Shown here one piece after another: positions 8,927 through 16,353 of a DNA stretch of 64,000 nucleotides; positions within the stretch are counted from its first letter, which is position 1, and every line of letters starts with the position of its first letter. The translations under genes were made by a program, and so were the position numbers. Below the pieces are notes generated by a model. The model was not told the origin of the DNA. It saw nothing but the letters and a program-made list of their open reading frames with translations, and searched no databases. The stretch covers positions 19,414-83,413 of the forward strand of contig NZ_JACIDH010000016.1 in the NCBI RefSeq assembly GCF_014196255.1. Direction: 5' to 3'. Origin of the DNA: Sphingomonas pseudosanguinis (GTDB lineage Bacteria; Pseudomonadota; Alphaproteobacteria; Sphingomonadales; Sphingomonadaceae).

Positions 8927-9460
8927 TTACTGCGCCGTATCGCAGTCGCCGATGCGGCGGCCTTCGATATGGATCTTCTGCGACATCGGATGCGCGCCGG
9001 TCATCTCCATCTGCTGATCGGTGGTGAAGCTGGTCGCGGTGAAGGTGCCGGTGGTCTTGCTCTTCATCGTCATGTCGCCGGGCATCTTGCAGGTCAGGTC
9101 GCTTTCGACCTTGCCGCCCGCGAAGTTCGAGCTGTTGATCGTGCAGTCCGAGCCCGCGCCCTTCAACAGTTCCGCCGGCCCCTTGGCCGCCTGTTCGGGG
9201 GTGACGCAGACGCTGTTGGTCTGGGCGGGCGGGTTCGCGCTGACGCCCTTGGGCATGTTCGCCATCTTCAGGTCGCTGACCTGGGTCCTGATCTCCCATT
9301 TGCCGGGCTGGAGATTGGCGGCGGGCGAGCCTTCGCCGCTGCGGCTTTCGGTCACTTCGCCGGTCGCGGCATTGGTCGTCACCGTGGTCGAACCGGTCTT
9401 CTGATCGCACGCCGCCAAGGACAGCGCACCAACGAGAATCAGGGGGCCAAATGCTTTCAC
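8927..9460 (-). CDS. DUF3617 domain lipoprotein
   Basis: 177 residues from a GTG start at 9460, chosen because GGGAGAG sits six bases upstream; the ATG 15 bases earlier lies on that ribosome site. The N terminus VKAFGPLILVGALSLAACDQ carries a lipobox (LAAC). The rest matches the sphingomonad DUF3617 pattern: LQPGKWEIRTQVSDL, a VCVTPEQAAKG segment, DCTINSSNF, LTCKMPGDMTMKSKTTGTFTATSFTTD, and a Cys near the end. Probably a periplasmic, membrane-anchored protein of unknown role. Four Cys after the lipobox may form disulphides. Confidence 0.85.
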   Translation of the reverse strand: MKAFGPLILVGALSLAACDQKTGSTTVTTNAATGEVTESRSGEGSPAANLQPGKWEIRTQVSDLKMANMPKGVSANPPAQTNSVCVTPEQAAKGPAELLKGAGSDCTINSSNFAGGKVESDLTCKMPGDMTMKSKTTGTFTATSFTTDQQMEMTGAHPMSQKIHIEGRRIGDCDTAQ

Positions 9461-9547
9461 GAACCACTCTCCCATAGTGTTAAGCCCAGACACGATAACA
9501 GGAATTTTCCGCGCCGCCCATGGCCGCGGACCGGTCCGCGCCGATCC

Positions 9548-10168
9548 TCAACCCGGCCGCCGCATTTCGAAACGGGCGGCTTCGGTGATCTCGAAATAAT
9601 CCGCCGGGCCGCCGCCGCGCAGGATCGGGCGCGCGCGGGCGGTCTGATAGATGCCGTCGTCGATCATCGCGGTGGCGATATGGATGCCCACCGCCTCGCC
9701 CAGGACCAGCCACTGGTCGAGCTCGCGCCCCTCCTTGGTTTCCAGCCGGATCAGCTGGGTCAGCCGGCATTCGAACGACACCGGGCTGGCCGCCACGCGC
9801 GGCGCCGCGACCAGCTTGCCCTCGGCTATCGCCAACCCGGACAGCGTGAACTCGTCCACCTCGGGCCCGACCATCGCCGCGCTGGCGTTCATCGGTTCGG
9901 CCAGATCCACGGTCGCCAGGTTCCAGGTGAAGACCTTGGTATCCGCGATATTGGCGACCGAATCCTTCCACCCCTGCGACGCGAAGCCGAGCAGCGGCGG
10001 GCGGTAGTTGAACAGGTTGAAAAAGCTGTAGGGTGCCAGATTGTTGACGCCCGCGCGCGACCGGCTGCCGATCCAGCCGATCGGTCGCGGGGCGACGATG
10101 GCGTTCAAGGGATCATGCGCCAGCCCATGGCCGTTGACGGGTTCGTAGAAATGCCAATCCTCGGTCAT
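9548..10168 (-). CDS. Flavin reductase-like FMN-binding protein
   Basis: 206 residues beginning MTEDWHFYEPVNGHGLAHDP. The segment NAIVAPRPIGWIGSRSRAGVNNLAPYSFFN is the FMN-binding signature of the flavin reductase-like (DIM6/NTAB) family. The later stretch EGRELDQWLVLGEAVGIHI also fits. Such proteins bind FMN, some act as flavin reductases; the partner is unknown. The start at 10168 gives the common length. It is divergent from the cytochrome b gene at 10193 with only 24 bases between starts, so promoters must overlap coding sequence or be shared. Confidence 0.85.
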   Translation of the reverse strand: MTEDWHFYEPVNGHGLAHDPLNAIVAPRPIGWIGSRSRAGVNNLAPYSFFNLFNYRPPLLGFASQGWKDSVANIADTKVFTWNLATVDLAEPMNASAAMVGPEVDEFTLSGLAIAEGKLVAAPRVAASPVSFECRLTQLIRLETKEGRELDQWLVLGEAVGIHIATAMIDDGIYQTARARPILRGGGPADYFEITEAARFEMRRPG

Positions 10169-10192
10169 GCTTGCCCCGTCGGAGAAGAGTTG

Positions 10193-10921
10193 ATGGAATC
10201 CCAAACGCCGCCAGACCCGCAAGGAGCCGATCGGCCGCGCGTCATCCGCCGCCATGGTGTCGTGACGCGGGTGTGGCACTGGGTCAACGCGGTGGCGGTA
10301 CTGATCCTGCTGGGGTCGGGGCTGGGCATCTCCAACGCGCATCCCCGGCTCTATTGGGGGCGGTACGGCGCCAATTTCGATCCCGCCTGGGCGACCCTGC
10401 CGCGCTTTCCGCGCTGGCTGACCATTCCCGCCAATTACAATCTCGCGATCTCGCGGCGCTGGCATCTGCTCTTCGCGCTGGTGCTGGGCTTCGGGCTGCT
10501 CGCCTATATGATCGGCGGGCTGGTGACGCGGCATTTCCAGCGCGACCTGCGCATCCGGGGGCGTGAGCTACGCCCCACCGCGCTCTGGGCCGATCTGAAG
10601 CAGCATCTGGCCTTCCGCTTTCACGACCCGCGCGATCCGCGTGCGTATAATCTGTTCCAGAAGCTCAGCTATGTGCTGGTCCTGTTCGTCGCGCTGCCGC
10701 TCGCCATCCTGACCGGCATCGCGCTGTCGCCGGGGATGAACGCGGCCTGGCCCTGGGTGCTGGAGATATTGGGCGGGCGGCAATCGGCGCGCTCGATCCA
10801 CTTCATCACCGCCAGCGTGCTGGCACTTTTCACCATCGTCCATCTCGTGCTCGTCATCCTGGCGGGTGCGGGCAATGAGGTGCGTTCGATGATTACCGGC
10901 CGTTGGAGGGTGCCCGAATGA
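10193..10921 (+). CDS. Cytochrome b561-type membrane subunit
   Basis: 242 residues with four or five membrane spans. RRHGVVTRVWHWVNAVAVLILLGSGL contains the first haem-ligand His; SRRWHLLFALVLGFGLLAYMI and ARSIHFITASVLALFTIVHLVLVILAG supply further ligands in the pattern of the di-haem cytochrome b561/formate dehydrogenase gamma group. An inserted soluble loop between spans 2 and 3 holds the LRIRGRELRPTALW segment. GGAGAAGAG lies just before the ATG. The stop overlaps the molybdoenzyme start (ATGA), so the two are co-translated, and the protein most likely passes electrons between quinol and that enzyme. Confidence 0.88.
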   Translation: MESQTPPDPQGADRPRVIRRHGVVTRVWHWVNAVAVLILLGSGLGISNAHPRLYWGRYGANFDPAWATLPRFPRWLTIPANYNLAISRRWHLLFALVLGFGLLAYMIGGLVTRHFQRDLRIRGRELRPTALWADLKQHLAFRFHDPRDPRAYNLFQKLSYVLVLFVALPLAILTGIALSPGMNAAWPWVLEILGGRQSARSIHFITASVLALFTIVHLVLVILAGAGNEVRSMITGRWRVPE

Positions 10922-11673
10922 TCCCCGAGTTGATCCGGCGCCGTGCCATCCTGACCGGCGGTGCGGGGCTGCTCCTCGCAGGCTGCGACAAGATCATCCA
11001 GCAGCCGACCGCGCGCAAGATCCTGTTCGCGGGGGAGGATATGCAAAAGGGCCTGCAACGCGCGCTGATGGACCGGGGTGCACTCGCCCCCGAATATCGC
11101 CGCGACCAGATGTCGCCCGTGTTCCGCACCAACGGCACGCGCGATCCGGGGACGCCGGAATATCGGGCGCTGGTCGAAAACCGTTTTCAGGACTGGCGGC
11201 TGAAGGTTGGCGGGCTGGTCGGCACGCCCCTGTCGCTCTCGCTGCGCCAGATCGGCGAGTTTCCCGCGCGCCGCCAGATCACCCGCCACGACTGTGTCGA
11301 GGGGTGGAGTGCGATCGGCGAATGGACGGGGCCGATGCTGGGCAATGTGCTGAAGGCCGCGAACATCAGCGACCGCGCCCGCTATGTCGTCTTCACCTGC
11401 GCCGACCTTTATGGCGGCCAGCCCTATTATGAATCGCTCGACCTGATCGATGCCTTCCACCCCCAGACGATCCTGGCCTGGGGGATGAACGGCCGGATGC
11501 TGGATGTCGGGCATGGCGCGCCGCTGCGGCTGCGGGTCGAGCGGCAATTGGGCTATAAGCACGCCAAATATCTGATGCGGATCGATGCGGTCGACAGCCT
11601 GTCCAACATAGGTTTGGGCAAGGGCGGGTATTGGGAAGACCATGTCGATTATGACTGGTATGCCGGTATTTAA
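10918..11673 (+). CDS. Molybdopterin-dependent oxidoreductase (sulfite oxidase/YedY fold), Tat lipoprotein
   Basis: 251 residues. The N terminus MIPELIRRRAILTGGAGLLLAGCD combines an arginine pair, a hydrophobic stretch and a lipobox Cys, suggesting Tat export and lipid anchoring. The molybdenum-ligand Cys lies in TRHDCVEGWSAIGEWTG at about residue 126, followed by GYKHAKYLMRIDAVDS near the end. The fold is that of the oxidoreductase molybdopterin-binding family that includes MsrP (YedY). Substrate unknown; by analogy a sulfoxide or N-oxide reductase. It pairs with the cytochrome b gene upstream. N-terminal length and lipobox differ from typical MsrP. Confidence 0.88.
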   Translation: MIPELIRRRAILTGGAGLLLAGCDKIIQQPTARKILFAGEDMQKGLQRALMDRGALAPEYRRDQMSPVFRTNGTRDPGTPEYRALVENRFQDWRLKVGGLVGTPLSLSLRQIGEFPARRQITRHDCVEGWSAIGEWTGPMLGNVLKAANISDRARYVVFTCADLYGGQPYYESLDLIDAFHPQTILAWGMNGRMLDVGHGAPLRLRVERQLGYKHAKYLMRIDAVDSLSNIGLGKGGYWEDHVDYDWYAGI

Positions 11674-11691
11674 GGCACTAGGCGGTGCCAT

Positions 11692-12936
11692 ATGGCGCTG
11701 ATCGATCTCTTTCTGTCGCGCGCGGTCCGCAAGGGCCGCCTGTCCCTCACCCATCACGACGGAAAGGTCCGCGAATTCGGCGCACCCGAGCCCGGTTATC
11801 CCGATGTCGCGATCCGTTTCACGGATAGCCGCGTCGCCGGGCAGATCGTGCGCAACCCCGCGCTGGCGGCGGGCGAGTCCTTCATGGATGGCCGGCTGGT
11901 CGTCGAGAAGGGCGATGTCCGCGATCTGGTCGAACTGCTGACCGCCAACGACAAATGGGAAGCGGGTCGCGCGAACCTCAATCCATCCTGGCTGGTGCGC
12001 GCGGGCGGTGCGGTCAAGCACCGCATCGACCGGATCAACATGGAGCGCCGGTCGAAGAAGAACGTCGCGCATCATTACGACCTGTCGGGCACGCTGTACG
12101 AACTCTTCCTCGACACCGACAAGCAATATAGCTGCGCCTATTACACCGATCCCAAGAACGATCTGGAGCGGGCGCAACGCGACAAGAAGGCGCATATCGC
12201 CGCCAAACTCGCCATCGAGCCGGGGATGCGGGTGCTCGACATCGGCTGCGGCTGGGGCGGGATGGCGCTCTATCTGCACCAGATGTGCGGGGCGGAGGTG
12301 CTGGGCGTCACCCTGTCCGAGGAACAGCTGAAGGTCGCGCGCCAGCGCGCCGAGGCGCTGGGCGTGTCGGACAAGGTGAAGTTCGAGCTGATCGACTATC
12401 GCCGGGTGCGCCCTGAGGATTTTGGGGGGAAGTTCGACCGCATCGTCTCGGTCGGCATGTTCGAGCATGTCGGCCCGCCGCAATATCGCACCTTCTTCCG
12501 CAAGTGCCGCGACCTCCTCACCGAGGACGGCGTGATGCTGCTCCACACCATCGGCCGGCTGAACGGGCCGGGCGTCACCGACGACTGGACGACCAAATAT
12601 ATCTTCCCCGGCGGCTATAACCCCGCGCTGTCGGAGATCGTCCGCGCGCAGGAGGGGCTGCGCATGTTCCTGACCGATGTCGAGGTGCTGCGCTGCCATT
12701 ATGGCTGGACGCTCGACGAATGGTATGACCGCACCGTCGCGGCGAAGGATCGCATCGTCGAGCTGTATGACGAGCGCTTCTATCGCATGTGGCTATTCTA
12801 TCTGGCGGGCGCGGGCGCGGCGTTCCGCAATGGCGGCCTGTGCAACTATCAGGTGCAGCTGACGCGCGGGCGGCTCTCGGTGCCGGTCACGCGGGATTAT
12901 ATGTATGAGGGCGAGCGCGAACTCCGCGCGAAATAG
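11692..12936 (+). CDS. cfa: Cyclopropane-fatty-acyl-phospholipid synthase family
   Basis: 414 residues. Transfers a methylene from SAM onto the double bond of membrane phospholipid acyl chains. The segment KKNVAHHYDLSGTLYELFLDTDKQYSCAYY is the family hallmark, followed by the SAM-binding VLDIGCGWGGMALYL near residue 180, VLGVTLSEEQL, and the C-terminal YHYGWTLDEWYDR- and WLFYLAGAGAAFRNG-type motifs around residues 340-380. It starts 18 bases after the molybdoenzyme gene and may belong to the same operon. Some relatives in alphaproteobacteria make other methylated lipids, so the exact product is not certain. Confidence 0.92.
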   Translation: MALIDLFLSRAVRKGRLSLTHHDGKVREFGAPEPGYPDVAIRFTDSRVAGQIVRNPALAAGESFMDGRLVVEKGDVRDLVELLTANDKWEAGRANLNPSWLVRAGGAVKHRIDRINMERRSKKNVAHHYDLSGTLYELFLDTDKQYSCAYYTDPKNDLERAQRDKKAHIAAKLAIEPGMRVLDIGCGWGGMALYLHQMCGAEVLGVTLSEEQLKVARQRAEALGVSDKVKFELIDYRRVRPEDFGGKFDRIVSVGMFEHVGPPQYRTFFRKCRDLLTEDGVMLLHTIGRLNGPGVTDDWTTKYIFPGGYNPALSEIVRAQEGLRMFLTDVEVLRCHYGWTLDEWYDRTVAAKDRIVELYDERFYRMWLFYLAGAGAAFRNGGLCNYQVQLTRGRLSVPVTRDYMYEGERELRAK

Positions 12937-12943
12937 ACTCCAT

Positions 12944-13060
12944 TCCTCCCCTGTAAGGGGAGGGGGACCAGCGAAGCTGGTGGAGGGATGTCCCGCTCTC
13001 GATAGGGTTATACCCCTCCGTCATCGCTGACGCGATGCCACCTCCCCTTACAGGGGAGGA
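12944..13060. repeat. Family A palindromic intergenic repeat, copy 4
   Basis: TCCTCCCCTGTAAGGGGAGG at the left, CCTCCCCTTACAGGGGAGG at the right, with GACCAGCGAAGCTGGTGG as an inner hairpin. It fills the gap between convergent genes cfa (plus) and 13069-13470 (minus). Confidence 0.8.
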
Positions 13061-13068
13061 ATAGCGGA

Positions 13069-13470
13069 TCAGGCCTTCAGCCGCCGGATGTCCAGCACAT
13101 CGACCCCGGCCAGCGTCACCGGCCCGAACCGCCCCTCGACCTCGGCGATGATGCCCTCGGTGGTCGAGCGCACGCGGGTCCAGGGGATTTCACGCACCGC
13201 GAGCACCCGGCCCTGCAGCTTGATCGCCGCCACCCGGCCATCGGTTGCCACCGCCAGCGCGCCCTGCCCGTCCGCGCCGACGACCGCGCCCGATACGGTG
13301 AAGCCGCTGAGCGCCGCCTCGGCGGCGGCCGCCACATCCTCGGGCGAGCCGACGCGGCGGTCGCGCCGCCGCCGGAGCAGCAGGCCGATTCCGGTGCCGC
13401 CCAGCACCATGCCCGCGACCACACCCGCCACCGCCCAGCCGACCATGGTCCCGGCCAGCGGCAGGCTCAT
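13069..13470 (-). CDS. Small membrane-anchored protein of unknown function
   Basis: 133 residues. One N-terminal transmembrane helix (GWAVAGVVAGMVLGGTGIGLLL) followed by a basic stop-transfer RRRRDRR, then a soluble domain rich in short beta segments (GAVVGADGQGALAVATDGRVAAIKL, VREIPWTRVRST). The domain reads like a small beta-rich fold; no family recognised. Its start overlaps the stop of the upstream phosphatase-like gene by 4 bases, so they form an operon. Confidence 0.75.
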   Translation of the reverse strand: MSLPLAGTMVGWAVAGVVAGMVLGGTGIGLLLRRRRDRRVGSPEDVAAAAEAALSGFTVSGAVVGADGQGALAVATDGRVAAIKLQGRVLAVREIPWTRVRSTTEGIIAEVEGRFGPVTLAGVDVLDIRRLKA

Positions 13471-13898
13471 CCTTTCGCGCTCGCCAAGGCTTCGAGGGTC
13501 GGGCGCAGGCCGGACAGGTCATAGCCCGCCGACTCCGCCTGCATCACGATCAGGGTCGGGTTGCGCCCCGCCTTGGCGGCCGCCAGCGCCCACAGATTGC
13601 AGCTGCGCGTGCCCGAGCGGCAATAGGCCAGCACCGGCCCCTTGGCCTCGACCAGCGCCTGGGTCATCTGGTCGACCATCTCGTGGCTGAACCCGCCCGG
13701 CGTCACGGGGATGGCGGTATAGGCCAGCCCCTGATCCTCGGCCGCCGCGCGAATCGCGTCGCCGGTCGGCTGGTTCGGCTCCTCGCCATCGGGACGGTTG
13801 TTGACGATGGCGGCATAGCCCGCCGCCTTGATCGCCGCGACGTCCTCGGGACGAATCTGGGGGGCGACGGCGACGCTTTCGTTCAGGGTGCGGATCAT
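13467..13898 (-). CDS. TIGR01244-type phosphatase/sulfur transferase domain protein
   Basis: 143 residues from the ATG at 13898, which has AGGTGA five bases upstream; a GTG 9 bases earlier is the alternative. The Cys-loop PVLAYCRSGTRSCNLWALA (CX5R: CRSGTRS) is the active-site motif of the dual-specificity phosphatase-like domain found alone or fused to beta-lactamase-like hydrolases (Blh). The earlier YAAIVNNRPDGEEPNQP segment is also characteristic. In related proteins the role is hydrogen sulfide metabolism or biofilm-related; here unknown. Operon with 13069-13470. Confidence 0.88.
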   Translation of the reverse strand: MIRTLNESVAVAPQIRPEDVAAIKAAGYAAIVNNRPDGEEPNQPTGDAIRAAAEDQGLAYTAIPVTPGGFSHEMVDQMTQALVEAKGPVLAYCRSGTRSCNLWALAAAKAGRNPTLIVMQAESAGYDLSGLRPTLEALASAKG

Positions 13899-14036
13899 GC
13901 GGTTCACCTATTCAATGGGCCGTTTCACCGCAACATGCGCGGGCGCCCTTCGCGCCGAAAAGACGCATCGCGGCGGGCTTGGCTCCACCCGCCCTCCGCT
14001 TTCCTGCGCCAGGCGATGATGATCCACGTCGGCAAC

Positions 14037-14062
14037 GGAACCGATACCCCCTGGCCGGCGTC
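14037..14062 (+). promoter_or_regulatory. Possible EcfG-type general-stress promoter
   Basis: GGAAC followed by 17 bases and CGTC, close to the alphaproteobacterial EcfG consensus GGAAC-N16/17-CGTT with one mismatch in the -10. It lies about 43 bases upstream of the start at 14105. The rest of the 13899-14104 gap shows nothing else recognisable. Confidence 0.3.
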
Positions 14063-14104
14063 TGTCCCTGCGATACCCCATCGTCCGGAAAGAAGGCCCA
14101 CCCC

Positions 14105-15130
14105 ATGTCGCTGATCGATCGCCGTCAAGGCCTATGGGGTCTGGCGGCTCTGGGGGTGGCGGCGACCCTGCCGATCGCATGGCGACGGGCGCAGGCTGCC
14201 GCACCTACGGGCACGGGCACGCTCGCGCTGGTCGAGAAGGGCGAAGGCCGCGTCGCCTTCTACGACATCGCCGATGGCCGCCGCCTGGGCAGCGTGCCGT
14301 TGGGCACCCAGCCGCATGAGATGGTCGCCGATTCCGCAGGCCGCTACGCCTATATCGGCGGGTATGGGGTCAAGGGCTGGCAGGCCGCCGGCGATGGAGG
14401 GCATCAGCTCTGGGTGATCGATCTCGCCGAGCGACGCTTGGCCCGCACCATCGATCTGGCCCCGCACCGTCGCTGGCACGGTATGCGGATGGATGCGCAG
14501 GGACGGCTCTATGCGCTGTCCGAGACCGACAGCCTGCTCGCGCGGTTCGACACGCCCGCCACCACCGACACGCCCGACCGGATGATCCCGGTCGGCGGCG
14601 CGCGCAGCCATTACTTCGTCGTCCGCCGCGATGGCGCCCGCGCCTATATCGCCGACACGATGAGCGGCATGGTCATCATGGTGAACCCCGACGATGCCAG
14701 CTTCGCCCCCGTAAAGCAGCATATCGGCAAGGCCCCCGAAGGTCTGGCGCTCAGCCCGGACGAGCGGACGCTTTATGTCGTCGACCGTCCGGCGGGCATC
14801 CTCCACGCCCTCGACGCGACGACGCTTCGCCCCCGCGCCCGCACGAGCTTGCGCGGCGAAGCGGTGCGGGTGATCGTCCAGCCCGATGGCCGGCTGATCG
14901 TGTCGAACCAGGCGGACAAGAGCCTGACGCGTCACGCGCCCGGCACCCTGGCGGAGGAGGCGCGCCTGCCCCTGCCCGCCGCCGCGCCGGGGCTGAACCT
15001 GCCGGCGGGAAGCACCACGCTCTATGCCGCGCTCGACAACAATCGACTGGCGATCATCGATCTGGCGGGCTGGAGGATCGTGCGCGGTTTCGCCACCGGC
15101 GACGCGCCCGACACCGCGGTGCTGCTGTGA
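14105..15130 (+). CDS. Tat-exported beta-propeller protein (YncE/DUF1513-like)
   Basis: 341 residues. The N terminus MSLIDRRQGLWGLAALGVAATLPIAWRRAQA has a twin arginine before a hydrophobic stretch, suggesting Tat export. The remainder consists of repeated propeller blades such as GEGRVAFYDIADGRRLGSVPLG, GHQLWVIDLAERRLARTIDL, MSGMVIMVNPDDASFAPV and EGLALSPDERTLYVVDRPAGILHALDA. These are typical of YncE-like seven-bladed propellers; the ligand or partner is unknown. The start at 14105 places the twin arginine at residues 6-7. An EcfG-like promoter lies upstream. crtY follows 50 bases downstream on the same strand. Confidence 0.82.
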   Translation: MSLIDRRQGLWGLAALGVAATLPIAWRRAQAAAPTGTGTLALVEKGEGRVAFYDIADGRRLGSVPLGTQPHEMVADSAGRYAYIGGYGVKGWQAAGDGGHQLWVIDLAERRLARTIDLAPHRRWHGMRMDAQGRLYALSETDSLLARFDTPATTDTPDRMIPVGGARSHYFVVRRDGARAYIADTMSGMVIMVNPDDASFAPVKQHIGKAPEGLALSPDERTLYVVDRPAGILHALDATTLRPRARTSLRGEAVRVIVQPDGRLIVSNQADKSLTRHAPGTLAEEARLPLPAAAPGLNLPAGSTTLYAALDNNRLAIIDLAGWRIVRGFATGDAPDTAVLL

Positions 15131-15180
15131 CGCACCACCAACCCTTTGCGTGAGGATCGCTTTGCGGTAGCGATGGCGTG

Positions 15181-16353
15181 ATGGCAGCCACGATTTCCTG
15201 CGATGTCGCGATTGTTGGCGCGGGGCTGGCCGGTGGCCTGATCGCGCTGGCGCTCAAGGCACGGCACCCCTCGCTCGACGTGCGTCTGATCGACGCGGCC
15301 GAGACGGTCGGGGGCAATCACGTCTGGTCCTTTTTCGGCAGCGATGTCGCCAAGCGCGATCGCTGGATCGTCGAGCGGCTGGTCGCGCATGGCTGGCGGC
15401 AATATGACGTCGCCTTCCCCGCCCATTCGCGCACGCTCGACCAGACCTATTATTCGATCGAAAGCCGCCGTCTCGACGCCGAGGTGCGCCGCGTCCTGCC
15501 GCCCCAGGCGCTGATCCTGGGGCGAAAGGTGCTGGCGGTATCGGCCACCGCCGCCGTCTTCGCCGATGGCGACCGCGTCGAGGCCAGGGGCGTGATCGAC
15601 GCGCGCGGCGCGGGCGATCTGTCGGCGCTGTCGTGCGGCTGGCAGAAGTTCGTCGGACAGGAATTGCGGCTGTCGCGCCCGCATGGCTGCCCCCGGCCGG
15701 TGGTGATGGATGCCACCGTCAAGCAGATCGACGGCTATCGCTTCGTCTATGTCCTGCCCTTCGCCGAGGACCGGGTGTTCGTCGAGGACACCTATTACTC
15801 CACCTCGTCCGAGCTGAACCGCCGCGCTATCGTCCAGCGCATCGAACGCTATGCCGAGGCGCGCGACTGGGTGACGGCCGAGGTGATGCATGAAGAGGCC
15901 GGCGTCCTGCCGGTCGCAATGGGGGGCGATTTCGACGCCTATTGGCGCAGCGGCGGGGCCAAGACGCCCAAGGCCGGGATGCGCGCCGGGCTGTTCCACC
16001 CGACCACCGGCTATTCGCTGCCCGACGCCATCCGGCTGGCGGCGATGCTGGCCGAGCGGACCGACTTCGCCGGCGCCGACCTGCACGACGCGACCTATCG
16101 CATGGCGCGGGCCGCCTGGGACGCGCGCGGCTTTTATCGTATGCTCGACACGATGTTGTTCAAGGCTGCCGAGCCCGATGAGCGATACCGCGTGCTCGAG
16201 CGTTTCTATCGACTGGCGCCCGACCTGATCGGGCGATTCTATGCGGGGCAATCGACCATGGCCGACAAGGCACGAATATTGACCGGACGGCCGCCGGTGC
16301 CGATCCTGCGCGCCATCTCCGCGCTTCGCGGCAAGTCGGGCGGTCGCGCATGA
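15181..16353 (+). CDS. crtY: Lycopene beta-cyclase
   Basis: Cyclises both ends of lycopene to give beta-carotene. 390 residues. The N-terminal FAD dinucleotide fold CDVAIVGAGLAGGLIALAL begins at residue 7; DAAETVGGNHVWSFF and VIDARGAGDLSALSCGWQKFVGQELRL are CrtY-type motifs, as is the later EAGVLPVAMGGD and GLFHPTTGYSLPDAIRLA. A GTG one codon earlier is the other possible start. The stop overlaps the crtI start by 4 bases. Membrane-associated enzyme using reduced flavin. Confidence 0.95.
   Translation: MAATISCDVAIVGAGLAGGLIALALKARHPSLDVRLIDAAETVGGNHVWSFFGSDVAKRDRWIVERLVAHGWRQYDVAFPAHSRTLDQTYYSIESRRLDAEVRRVLPPQALILGRKVLAVSATAAVFADGDRVEARGVIDARGAGDLSALSCGWQKFVGQELRLSRPHGCPRPVVMDATVKQIDGYRFVYVLPFAEDRVFVEDTYYSTSSELNRRAIVQRIERYAEARDWVTAEVMHEEAGVLPVAMGGDFDAYWRSGGAKTPKAGMRAGLFHPTTGYSLPDAIRLAAMLAERTDFAGADLHDATYRMARAAWDARGFYRMLDTMLFKAAEPDERYRVLERFYRLAPDLIGRFYAGQSTMADKARILTGRPPVPILRAISALRGKSGGRA

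Noticed and set aside
8969..10192. Plus-strand frame continuous with the cytochrome b gene
   Set aside because: The first 400 codons are antisense to DUF3617 and the flavin protein and have no likeness to any family; the real gene starts at 10193 behind GGAGAAGAG.
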